Part shown: piece by piece, positions 55,325-62,913 of the stretch
Layout: the number at the start of each line of letters is the position of its first letter
Position numbering within the stretch: the stretch's first letter is position 1
Source of the DNA: JAFAMS01 sp963715815
GTDB taxonomy: Bacteria > Vulcanimicrobiota > Vulcanimicrobiia > Vulcanimicrobiales > Vulcanimicrobiaceae
DNA: 64,000 nucleotides
Assembly: GCA_963715815.1 (NCBI GenBank)
Contig: OY970278.1
Location: forward strand, 310,001-374,000
Direction of reading: 5' to 3'
The notes under the pieces: model-generated
What the model was told of the DNA's origin: nothing
Databases searched by the model: none
Seen by the model: the letters and a program-made list of their open reading frames with translations, nothing else
Translations under genes and position numbers: made by a program

Positions 55325-56956
55325 ATGTCAGGCGCCATGCGCACGGCCCTCTTCGGCGGGCTCGTCGCCGCGATCGCCACGCTTCCGGGTCTCGGAACGG
55401 GTACACTTTGGGACAATAGTGAGACGGCCTACGGCGAGGTCGCTCGCGAGATTCTATTGACCCGCGATTGGGTCGTCATGCATTTGAACTTGGCGCCCTG
55501 GTTCGTGCAGCCGCCGCTCTACTTTTGGATCGCAGCTGGTTTCGCGAAGGTCTTCGGCGTCGGATCTTTCGCTATGCGTCTTCCATCCGCGCTCGCAACG
55601 GTTGCTATGGGCGCGACGATCGGTTACGCGACCACGACCCTAGCCGGTTCGCGCGTCGGCATGTACGGAGCGATCGTTCTCTCGACAAGCTTGATGCAAG
55701 CCGTGATCGGGCGTATGGCGATCATGGACGCCTTGCTCGATCTCGCGGTCGCCGTTGGGATCCTCGCACTCTTCCGCGCGTTCACTGGAGGACGGCCGGT
55801 TCTTTCGGTTCTTGGGGCTTCAATTGCGATTGCGCTTGGAATTCTCGCAAAGGGTCCGGTTGCACTCGTCGTCGTCGCAATCGTCATCGTGCCGTGGCTC
55901 GCGTGGGAACGCTACGCCGGCGCTCGTCTAACGTACCCGCCTGCTTGGTCGTGGCTCGCGGCGCTCGCGCTGTTGCTCGCGATCGACATGCCATGGTTCG
56001 CGCTGCTCGTTGCGAGTGCCGGACCGCACGCGCTCGGCAGATTGATCGGTCATTACACATTCGGTCGTTACCTGGGGACGATCGAGAATCAAAGCGGCCC
56101 GATCTGGTATTACATCCCGGTCGTGATTCTCGGATTCTTTCCGTGGATCGCATACTTGCCCGGAGCGATCGGAGTTGCGTTGCGGCAAGCGCGTACGCCG
56201 AACGGCTTAAGCGTTCACATCGCACGGCTTGGGCTCGTGTGGACCATCGTGCCATTCGTGTTTTTCAGCTTTGCGCGCACGAAGCTTCCGAACTACATCG
56301 CGGTCGAGCTGCCCGCGCTTGCAATGCTGGTTGCACTGTGGTTCGATCAGCTCGCCTTCGGCGAACGCCGACGCAGCGCGCTGATCGCAACGGCCGTCAT
56401 CCCGTTCACGATCGGTGCCGTCGCGATTGCAATCGCGCTCTTCGCGCGCGATGCGCACATACTCGCCGGTACCGAAGGTGTAATCGGAGATCTCTCGGTC
56501 ATGGGTGCGATCATCTTCGTCGGCTCGATCGCCACGCTGGTTTTTCTATGGATGCACCGGACGGAAATTGCGCCGTACGTCCTCGCAGCAACCGCGATTG
56601 TGATGGTGACCTACACGATCGTCGTCGCAGAATCGCATGCCGAACGTTTCAAGCCCGTTCCGCAGCTCGCCGCCGTCATTAACGCGCAATCGCAGGAGGG
56701 TGACGTGATTGCGATTCAAAGTGTCGCCGGCGGCAACGGCTTGATTTTCTATACGCATCCGCACGTAAACATCATCGCTGCGAATGCCGACGCGCGCGGC
56801 GTTATTTGCTCGGCGAGCCGTACGTTCTTGATTACTTCGAGGGAGCGCGCGCGTTCGGATGCGATCGACGGACGCGAAAAGCACGTCGTCGCCACCTCCG
56901 GCAACGACGTGCTCTTGCTGTTTACTTCGCCTCGGCCTGAACCTGTGCGGTGCTAA
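55325..56956 (+). CDS. Glycosyltransferase family 39-like (ArnT/PMT-type) membrane protein
   Basis: 543-residue GT-C fold transferase with about 11 helices. The acidic motif after the first helix (LWDNSETAYGEVAREIL, near residue 30), followed by PPLYFWIAAGFAKVFGVGSFAMRLPSA, is typical of ArnT-like enzymes that use polyprenyl-phosphate sugars. The C-terminal 100 residues form a periplasmic part. Acceptor unknown; lipid A or envelope glycans are possible. It diverges from the tetrapyrrole operon. Its 3' end overlaps the convergent cytochrome gene by 35 bases. An ATG at 55337 is an alternative start. Confidence 0.88.
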   Translation: MSGAMRTALFGGLVAAIATLPGLGTGTLWDNSETAYGEVAREILLTRDWVVMHLNLAPWFVQPPLYFWIAAGFAKVFGVGSFAMRLPSALATVAMGATIGYATTTLAGSRVGMYGAIVLSTSLMQAVIGRMAIMDALLDLAVAVGILALFRAFTGGRPVLSVLGASIAIALGILAKGPVALVVVAIVIVPWLAWERYAGARLTYPPAWSWLAALALLLAIDMPWFALLVASAGPHALGRLIGHYTFGRYLGTIENQSGPIWYYIPVVILGFFPWIAYLPGAIGVALRQARTPNGLSVHIARLGLVWTIVPFVFFSFARTKLPNYIAVELPALAMLVALWFDQLAFGERRRSALIATAVIPFTIGAVAIAIALFARDAHILAGTEGVIGDLSVMGAIIFVGSIATLVFLWMHRTEIAPYVLAATAIVMVTYTIVVAESHAERFKPVPQLAAVINAQSQEGDVIAIQSVAGGNGLIFYTHPHVNIIAANADARGVICSASRTFLITSRERARSDAIDGREKHVVATSGNDVLLLFTSPRPEPVRC

Positions 56957-58412
56957 CGGCCGGCGCTGAATTTCCCCACGAGCTGCGGATGTACGAAAGT
57001 ACGGCCGCGATATCGTCGGGCTTGAGCTGCGCCTTCCACGGCGGCATCGTTCCGTTGTACGTCGTTCCGCCAACGTCGAGCGGTCCGCTCTTTCCGTCGA
57101 GAACGATATGAATGATGTCTTTCGGATCAGCCGCTGTAACCGCGGCGTTGCCGGCAAGCGGCGGGAACGCACCGGGCGTGCCTTTTCCTTCCGCGCCGTG
57201 ACACGCGCTGCAGTTCGCGCTGTAGACGCTTGCGCCGGCGGCTGCGGCGCCGCTTGCGCCACCGGAGGCTCCGCCTGTAGCTAGCGGCGCGCTCGCAGCG
57301 GCTGCAACTTTCGCAGCGTCCGCACCACCGGGAACGGTCGGTGCAGTTTGTCCGCGCGCTGCGGCCTTCGCATTTACGGTCGATTGACCGCCGATCGAAA
57401 GTCCCGCTGCGATCAGGATAAAGACTGCGGTGACGACCATGGCCGCCGGCCGCCTGTGAACTTCACGGCTCGGATTTCGATCGAGCCAGGGCAAGAGAAT
57501 CAGGAACAGGACACCGAGCGTCGGTATGCCGATCGTGCCGATCAGCTGGCCTAATTGTCCCGGGAAAATCTCGAGCAAAAAGTAGAGGCCCATGAAATAC
57601 CAGGCCGGCGCCGGGACGAATTGGTCGTTATTCGGATCGGCTTTGGCATCCAGTGGAGCCGGCGAAAGTACGGCAAGAATAACGATAACAATCAATACGA
57701 CGAGCGATGCGATCGTGTCCATGAACATCTGGTTTGGCCAGAAGCGTCCGGGCTTGAGCTTCGCGCGATTGTCTTTCGGGGGCCCAGCCGAACCGTTGTG
57801 CCGGAAGATGATGAGGTGGACGGCGACGAGCATGATCAACAGCAGCGGCGTCAGCCATACATGAATGCCGAAGAACTTGTTTAACGTGAGCGTGTTCATC
57901 ACCGGGCCGCCTTGCAGCCAATTCTGCAAGAATGGACCCGCGATCGGAGCCGCGCCGGTGATGTTCAGCGAGACTTGCGATGCGAAGTAGGCGTTGAGAT
58001 CCCACGGCAGCAGATAGCCCGTAAGCCCCAGGACCAACGTGAGAATGAACAGGACGATGCCGACAACCCACTGTAGCTCGCGCGGGCGCTTATATGCGCC
58101 CCACACTGCGACTTGCACGAGGTGCATCGCGACGAGCGCGATCATCGCGGTCGCGCCCCAGTAGTGGAGGCTGATGATGAACTGGCCGAACGGGACCTTT
58201 TGATAGATGAAGAGCGTCGATTCCCATGCGCTCGCCGACGACGGCGAATAGTACATCGTGAGGAAGATGCCCGTGACGATCTGCAAGATCATCGCGAAGA
58301 GCGTTGCGCTTCCGAAGACGTACCAATAAGAAGGCCCGCCGGGGACATCCTCGGTGAGAAAATTCTTCGTCATGCTGACGAAGCCGGTGCGTGATTCTAG
58401 CCAATTCAACAT
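56922..58412 (-). CDS. Cytochrome b fused to C-terminal cytochrome c (quinol:cytochrome c oxidoreductase)
   Basis: 496 residues joining a full-length cytochrome b (b6 plus subunit-IV-like part, residues 1-360) to a small cytochrome c. Haem b ligands lie in SLHYWGATAMIALVAMHLVQV and GIHVWLTPLLLIMLVAVHLII, each H-x13-H. The Qo-site PEWY motif reads APAWYFMG, Glu replaced by Ala. After an Ala/Gly-rich linker the haem c motif CSACHGAEG lies near residue 402 with distal Met in TMPPWKAQL. With the Rieske gene just upstream it forms a two-gene bc complex that oxidises menaquinol. Haem attachment would use the CcsA/ResB pair in this window. Confidence 0.93.
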   Translation of the reverse strand: MLNWLESRTGFVSMTKNFLTEDVPGGPSYWYVFGSATLFAMILQIVTGIFLTMYYSPSSASAWESTLFIYQKVPFGQFIISLHYWGATAMIALVAMHLVQVAVWGAYKRPRELQWVVGIVLFILTLVLGLTGYLLPWDLNAYFASQVSLNITGAAPIAGPFLQNWLQGGPVMNTLTLNKFFGIHVWLTPLLLIMLVAVHLIIFRHNGSAGPPKDNRAKLKPGRFWPNQMFMDTIASLVVLIVIVILAVLSPAPLDAKADPNNDQFVPAPAWYFMGLYFLLEIFPGQLGQLIGTIGIPTLGVLFLILLPWLDRNPSREVHRRPAAMVVTAVFILIAAGLSIGGQSTVNAKAAARGQTAPTVPGGADAAKVAAAASAPLATGGASGGASGAAAAGASVYSANCSACHGAEGKGTPGAFPPLAGNAAVTAADPKDIIHIVLDGKSGPLDVGGTTYNGTMPPWKAQLKPDDIAAVLSYIRSSWGNSAPAVSTAQVQAEAK

Positions 58413-58421
58413 GATGCGCGC

Positions 58422-59090
58422 TTAACTGTAACTGACGATGACGCGGTCAGGCGTCGAGCTCTTATAACGGATCCACGTGACCTCAGCCTTGCCGCTTTGC
58501 TCGCGTAGCGGAAGCGGATCGAGTCCGCGTGGCGCAGGACCGGCCGTACGTTCGCCGTTGCGATCGTATGTCGAGTTGTGGCACGGGCAGAAGAAAATAC
58601 TCTTGCTGTCGTCCCACGCGAACCGGCAACCGAGGTGCGGACAGATCGATGAGAAGATCACATATCCGGCCGTGTAGATCTGACTCACATACGGAACCTG
58701 TTCGCTTTTCGAGGCGTCCGGCGGGAACAAATCGGTGCGCTCCGCTTTCATCTTGTCGAACTGCGCCTGGCTCATCTTCACGCCCCAAACGTAGTCGGAC
58801 GCACCTTCGGGCGCGAAGTAGCCGTCGGTGGTCTTGCGCGTGAACGAGACCTTTAGCGGCGCGTCGCTCGTCGTGAGCTTCGTCCAGTCTGCTGCATCGA
58901 CTGGTGACCATGCCTCCGCGGAAAGCTCATTGATCTTTTTACCCGGCACGCTGTATGCAAGCAGCGGAACGCCGATGACGAGACCGATGACGGTTCCGAG
59001 AACGATCGTGGCATTCGCCATGAATGCCCGCCGGCTTTGCTCTTCCGGAGTTCCCGGATCGAGGTACGCCTCCGCGTGGACTTGTGACAC
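58422..59090 (-). CDS. Rieske iron-sulfur protein of the bc complex
   Basis: 222 residues. N-terminal Tat-like motif QSRRAFMANATI and membrane anchor (TVIGLVIGVPLLAYSV). The [2Fe-2S] site is CPHLGC near residue 148 and CPCHNSTYD near 170, with the usual two Cys and two His plus the disulfide Cys pair. The start is GTG at 59090 after TAGGAG. It is the first gene of the two-gene bc complex operon; a structured 213-base gap lies upstream. It transfers electrons from quinol to cytochrome c. Confidence 0.94.
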   Translation of the reverse strand: MSQVHAEAYLDPGTPEEQSRRAFMANATIVLGTVIGLVIGVPLLAYSVPGKKINELSAEAWSPVDAADWTKLTTSDAPLKVSFTRKTTDGYFAPEGASDYVWGVKMSQAQFDKMKAERTDLFPPDASKSEQVPYVSQIYTAGYVIFSSICPHLGCRFAWDDSKSIFFCPCHNSTYDRNGERTAGPAPRGLDPLPLREQSGKAEVTWIRYKSSTPDRVIVSYS

Positions 59091-59303
59091 GAAGTTAATT
59101 CTCCTAAGACGTAAAGGAGTGCGACCAAGGCGACTTAGCCATGCGCGACCTACACCCTTGCCGTTTTAACGGCGCTTCGCCCCAGGCTACGCGCCCCCCA
59201 CGCTTTGCGTGGGGCCCCCAAAAGTACGAGCCCATCATCATACGAACAAAAGTCGCACTCCCCGAGGGGGCTCGTAACTACATTTGTTGTTCTGTCAACA
59301 AAA
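59091..59303. promoter_or_regulatory. Structured intergenic region upstream of the bc-complex operon
   Basis: The longest gene-free stretch in the window, between the Rieske start and the selO stop. It contains at least four inverted repeats: GCCGTT-TT-AACGGC (59160-59173), CCCCACGC-TTT-GCGTGGGG (59196-59214), TACGAGCCC...GGGCTCGTA (59226-59234 with 59269-59277), and TTTGTTG-TTCTGT-CAACAAA (59283-59302). The last contains TTGACA on the minus strand, a possible -35 box. It should hold the promoter and leader for the Rieske/cytochrome genes and the selO terminator. No known riboswitch is recognised. Confidence 0.5.
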
Positions 59304-60734
59304 TTAACTAGAGCAACTTACTACGAGATGCCGGCCCCATTCAGGCGGGGGCGCGGCGTAGGCCTCGTGCTCAGGTTGTTCGTCGAACGGACGCCGCAAC
59401 ACGGCGAGCAACCGGCGGACTTCCGAGAAGTCTTTCTGCTCGGCTTTCTCGATCGCGGTTTGCGCGAGATAGTTCCGAAGTACGAACTTCGGGTTGACCG
59501 CGTTCATCTGCGCTCGACGCTCGGCGTCGACGCTGCCTTCACGCGCGAGGCGGGCACGGTAACGCTCGAGCCACGCCGCGATGCGTTCGCGGTCGATGAA
59601 CCATCCGCTGAATTCGACATCGTTGGTTTGCGTGACTGTCGCCATCGAGCGCCATGTACGAGAATAGTCGCTCTCGTCGAGATCCATCGCTTCCATCAGG
59701 TCGCCAAGCAGCAGCGTATCCTCACCCTCGATCGTGCGTAATCCGAGCTTTGCACGCAGCTCGCCGAGATACGCGTCACGGAAGATCGGCTCGAATGCTT
59801 CGAGGATTGCTTTCGCCGGGTCGAGCTCAAGCAGCGAGCTCATCGCCTCGGCCAGCGCGTAGCAGTTCCACAGCGCGATCGTCGGCTGCCGGTCGAACGC
59901 GTAGCGACCCGTCTCATCGGTGTGATTGCAGATGAAGCCGGGCTTATACGTATCGAGAAATCCGTAGGGACCATAGTCGATCGTCAATCCGAGGATCGAC
60001 ATGTTGTCCGTGTTCATGACGCCGTGCGCAAAACCAACAGCTTGCCACTTGGCGATCAAGCGCGCGGTTCGTGCGACGATTTCGCGCAGCAACCCGAGAT
60101 ACGGTTGTGCGGCATCGGTTTCAAGCAATTCCGGATAGTAGCGCTCGAGCAGATAATCGGCGAGTCGCTTGACGAGATCCGCGCGGCCGCGGTAGTGGAA
60201 GACTTCAAAGGTTCCGAAACGGACATGCGAACGCGCGAGACGCGTGAGCACTGCCGCAGTTTCGGCGCGCTCTCGATACACTTTCTCATCGCTGCCGACG
60301 ACGCAGAGCGCGCGTGTCGTCGGAATTCCGAGCGCATCCATCGCTTCGCTGCACAAGAATTCGCGAATCGTCGAGCGCAGCACCGCGCGTCCATCCGCAA
60401 AACGCGAAAACGCCGTCAGGCCGGCGCCTTTGAGCTGCCACTCGTAGCCACTCTTCTCGCCGAGCGTGATCGCGCGCCCGTCGCCGAGCTGTGGAACCCA
60501 CGCGCCGAATTGATGTCCGGCGTAGATCGTTGCAATCGGCTGTGCGTCCGGCGGCAGTTCGTTGCCGGCGGCAAGGGCGAGAAAATCCGGATCATCCGCG
60601 GCAGCTGCAGCATCGACGCCGACAAGCTGCGCTGCGTCGGGACTGATCGCGACGAGATATGGATCGGGCAGCGGCGAGGGCTTGCGTTGCTCGTAGAACT
60701 CTCCCGGCAGTTGCGTGTAGCCTGCCTTTGTCAT
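59304..60734 (-). CDS. selO: Protein adenylyltransferase SelO (YdiU family)
   Basis: 476-residue pseudokinase-fold enzyme that AMPylates proteins in redox stress. YdiU marks: AGHQFGAWVPQLGDGRAI near residue 75, QLKGAGLTAFSRFADGRAVL near 105, and the metal-binding GVMNTDNMSILGLTIDYGPY near 235. The C-terminus ends VSCSS, as in E. coli YdiU, so the position of the eukaryotic selenocysteine is cysteine here; no UGA is involved. Start ATG 60734 (MTKAGYTQLPGEFYEQ), which falls inside a REP-like sequence. It diverges from the M20 peptidase gene. Confidence 0.93.
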   Translation of the reverse strand: MTKAGYTQLPGEFYEQRKPSPLPDPYLVAISPDAAQLVGVDAAAAADDPDFLALAAGNELPPDAQPIATIYAGHQFGAWVPQLGDGRAITLGEKSGYEWQLKGAGLTAFSRFADGRAVLRSTIREFLCSEAMDALGIPTTRALCVVGSDEKVYRERAETAAVLTRLARSHVRFGTFEVFHYRGRADLVKRLADYLLERYYPELLETDAAQPYLGLLREIVARTARLIAKWQAVGFAHGVMNTDNMSILGLTIDYGPYGFLDTYKPGFICNHTDETGRYAFDRQPTIALWNCYALAEAMSSLLELDPAKAILEAFEPIFRDAYLGELRAKLGLRTIEGEDTLLLGDLMEAMDLDESDYSRTWRSMATVTQTNDVEFSGWFIDRERIAAWLERYRARLAREGSVDAERRAQMNAVNPKFVLRNYLAQTAIEKAEQKDFSEVRRLLAVLRRPFDEQPEHEAYAAPPPEWGRHLVVSCSS

Positions 60735-60755
60735 CCCGAGCGAAGTCGAGGGACC
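60729..60755. repeat. REP-like sequence at the selO start
   Basis: TGTCATCCCGAGCGAAGTCG followed by AGGGACC resembles a dispersed short repeat I know from many bacterial genomes (variants of GTCATCCTGAGCGAAG). Only this one copy is seen here. It overlaps the selO ATG on the other strand and lies in the 80-base divergent gap before the peptidase gene. Confidence 0.45.
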
Positions 60756-60814
60756 GCCAATCATGTCGCTTCCAACCCCGGGGAGTCGCGTTCTCGTTGC
60801 AGAAACGCGCGCTC

Positions 60815-61933
60815 GTGACTGCACTTGAGAGGCTGCGCGAGCGCCGTGGCGAGATGCTTGAAGATCTGCGCGGCTGCGTCGAAATCGAGACGCCCTCTCG
60901 CGATAAAGCGCGCTGTGATTCGTTCATCCCGTTTTTCAGCGAGCTCGCAACCAGATACGGAGCGCGCTGCGAGCGCATAGCAAACGCCGAAGGCGGCGAT
61001 CACGTCGTCCTGCGCTGGGGCTCCGGGAAAGCGCCCGTTCTCTTCGTCGGCCATTACGACACGGTCTGGCCGGCCGGAACGCTTGCGCGTAAGCCGTTCA
61101 CGGTTTCGGATGGCGTTGCGCGCGGCCCAGGCATCTTCGACATGAAAGCCGGCTTGGTGCAAGCGCTGTGGGCCGCGAAACTCTTACACGAAGATACGAG
61201 TGCGCCGTCGATCGTCTTTGTCGTCAATTCGGATGAAGAGATTGGTAGCCTGACCTCACGCGCACGAATCGAACAAGAAGCGCGCACGTCGCGCGCGACG
61301 CTGGTCTTCGAGCCGTCGTTTCACGGTAAGGTGAAGACGGCACGCAAGGGCGTCGGCATCTATACTGTCGAGGTTGAGGGCCGCGCCGCGCACGCGGGCT
61401 CCGAACCGGAAAATGGCATCAACGCAATCGACGAGTTGGCGCGCGCCACGCTCGCGATTCACGCGCTGAACGATCCCGCCGCGGGAACGACGATCAACGT
61501 CGACGTCGTTGCAGGCGGGACGGTACGCAACACGATCCCCGCGTACGCGCGCGGCGACATCGACATGCGCGTTGCGACGAATGCGGAAGCCGAGCGTATT
61601 GAAAAAGCGATGCGCGCGCTGCGGCCACATCATCCCGAGGCGAAGTTCAAGGTGACGGGCGGACTCAATCGTCCGCCGATGGAGCGCTCGCCGAAGATCG
61701 CCGCGCTCTTCACGCGCGCTCGCGACGTGGCATCGCGTCTCGGCTTCACGCTCGAGGAAGCATCGGTCGGCGGCGGGAGCGACGGAAATTTTGCAGCCGC
61801 AGTCGGCGCAAGCGTTCTTGATGGCATCGGTGCGCTTGGTGAAGGCTCGCACGCGGAGCACGAGCACGTCATTGTCGATGGTCTGGCGGAGCGCACCGCG
61901 CTCGTCGTCGAGCTGCTGCGCTCGCTACCCTAG
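60815..61933 (+). CDS. M20 family metallopeptidase (glutamate carboxypeptidase/CPG2-like)
   Basis: 372-residue di-zinc exopeptidase. Metal-binding residues: GHYDTVWPAGTL near 85, GPGIFDMKAG near 110 (bridging Asp), NSDEEIGSLTS near 140 (catalytic and ligand Glu), a dimerisation lid (about 175-285), and the last His in SHAEHEHV near 350. CPG2-like order throughout. No signal peptide in the chosen reading (GTG 60815, VTALERLRERR); a longer frame back to 60659 is repeat-derived and antisense to selO. Its stop shares CTAG with the convergent ccsA gene. Confidence 0.9.
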   Translation: MTALERLRERRGEMLEDLRGCVEIETPSRDKARCDSFIPFFSELATRYGARCERIANAEGGDHVVLRWGSGKAPVLFVGHYDTVWPAGTLARKPFTVSDGVARGPGIFDMKAGLVQALWAAKLLHEDTSAPSIVFVVNSDEEIGSLTSRARIEQEARTSRATLVFEPSFHGKVKTARKGVGIYTVEVEGRAAHAGSEPENGINAIDELARATLAIHALNDPAAGTTINVDVVAGGTVRNTIPAYARGDIDMRVATNAEAERIEKAMRALRPHHPEAKFKVTGGLNRPPMERSPKIAALFTRARDVASRLGFTLEEASVGGGSDGNFAAAVGASVLDGIGALGEGSHAEHEHVIVDGLAERTALVVELLRSLP

Positions 61934-62913
61934 ACCTTATATGAGTGCAGTCCGCTGATCCAAATGTTCACGCCAAGATAGCAAAACATAATCGTCGCGA
62001 ATCCAAAGACGGATAGCCACGCCGAACGCATGCCACGCCATGCATTGCGCGTGTGCAAGTGCATGTACGAAGCGTAGACGATCCACGAGACGAGTGCTGC
62101 GGTCTCTTTGGGATCCCACTGCCAGTAGGCGCCCCACGATTCTTTTGCCCACATCGCACCGGTGATGATTCCGATCGTAAGCAACGGTAAACCAACCCCG
62201 ACGACGCGATAGATCATCACGTCGAGCTTTGCGAGGCTCGGCAGCGACGCGAGCCACTGCGCAACCGCGCTGCCGTTTTCCGCCGCGGCGGCAATCGCCG
62301 GCGTATCGCCGCGCGGCGTGCCGATCACGATCTCGTCGTCCGCGAGTGCCGTATACGTGCTTTGCATCGTTACCGAAATCGAGCCGGCCGATGTTGCGGC
62401 GGTGGCATTTATGGAAGAACCGCTTGCGAAGCGTTGTTCGCCGTAGTACTTGATTAAATACAGCACCGAGACGACGAACGAAAGCATGAACGCAGCGTAC
62501 GACGAGACGACGAGCGGAACGTGGATTTTGATCCAATAGGATTGCAGCGCCGGGACCGGCGGCATGAAGCCTTCGTTCCAGGTCGTTGCGTAGCCGAGCG
62601 CGATTGCCGCGATCAACAGCACGAAGCCGCCCGCAATCCAGAATCGGTAGCGAAAGGCGAAGATCAGGAAAATCAGCACACCCATCGCCGAGAAGAGCGA
62701 AAGCGATCCGTAGAGATTTGTGAGCGGCCAAATCCCGGAGATCGCCCAGCGCGTACCCAGCTCGGCAAACTGTGCGACGCATCCCACGATCGCAAGCGGC
62801 GTCCCGATGCGGAGCATCAGCTCGCTGCGTGAGAGGAAATACGCAATCAACACGAGCGCGCCGGTGATATACGCGGCGATTGCGATGGCGAGCAAGATTT
62901 GGTCTAATTGCAT
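61930..62913 (-). CDS. ccsA: Cytochrome c biogenesis protein CcsA/ResC
   Basis: 327-residue haem-handling membrane protein of system II. The tryptophan-rich WGAYWQWDPKETAALVSW near residue 260 is the haem-binding WWD motif, flanked by conserved histidines (HVPLVVSSYAAFML near 145 and YMHLHTRNAW near 290). About eight helices. The loop at residues 170-225 is longer than usual and Ala/Thr-rich. ATG 62913 (MQLDQILLAIAIAAYI) overlaps the resB stop. It works with ResB to export and attach haem, serving the fused cytochrome c nearby. Confidence 0.94.
   Translation of the reverse strand: MQLDQILLAIAIAAYITGALVLIAYFLSRSELMLRIGTPLAIVGCVAQFAELGTRWAISGIWPLTNLYGSLSLFSAMGVLIFLIFAFRYRFWIAGGFVLLIAAIALGYATTWNEGFMPPVPALQSYWIKIHVPLVVSSYAAFMLSFVVSVLYLIKYYGEQRFASGSSINATAATSAGSISVTMQSTYTALADDEIVIGTPRGDTPAIAAAAENGSAVAQWLASLPSLAKLDVMIYRVVGVGLPLLTIGIITGAMWAKESWGAYWQWDPKETAALVSWIVYASYMHLHTRNAWRGMRSAWLSVFGFATIMFCYLGVNIWISGLHSYKV

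Noticed and set aside
59304..60734. SelO as a second selenoprotein
   Set aside because: The C-terminus ends in CSS encoded by ordinary codons before the stop; no UGA is present at the relevant place.
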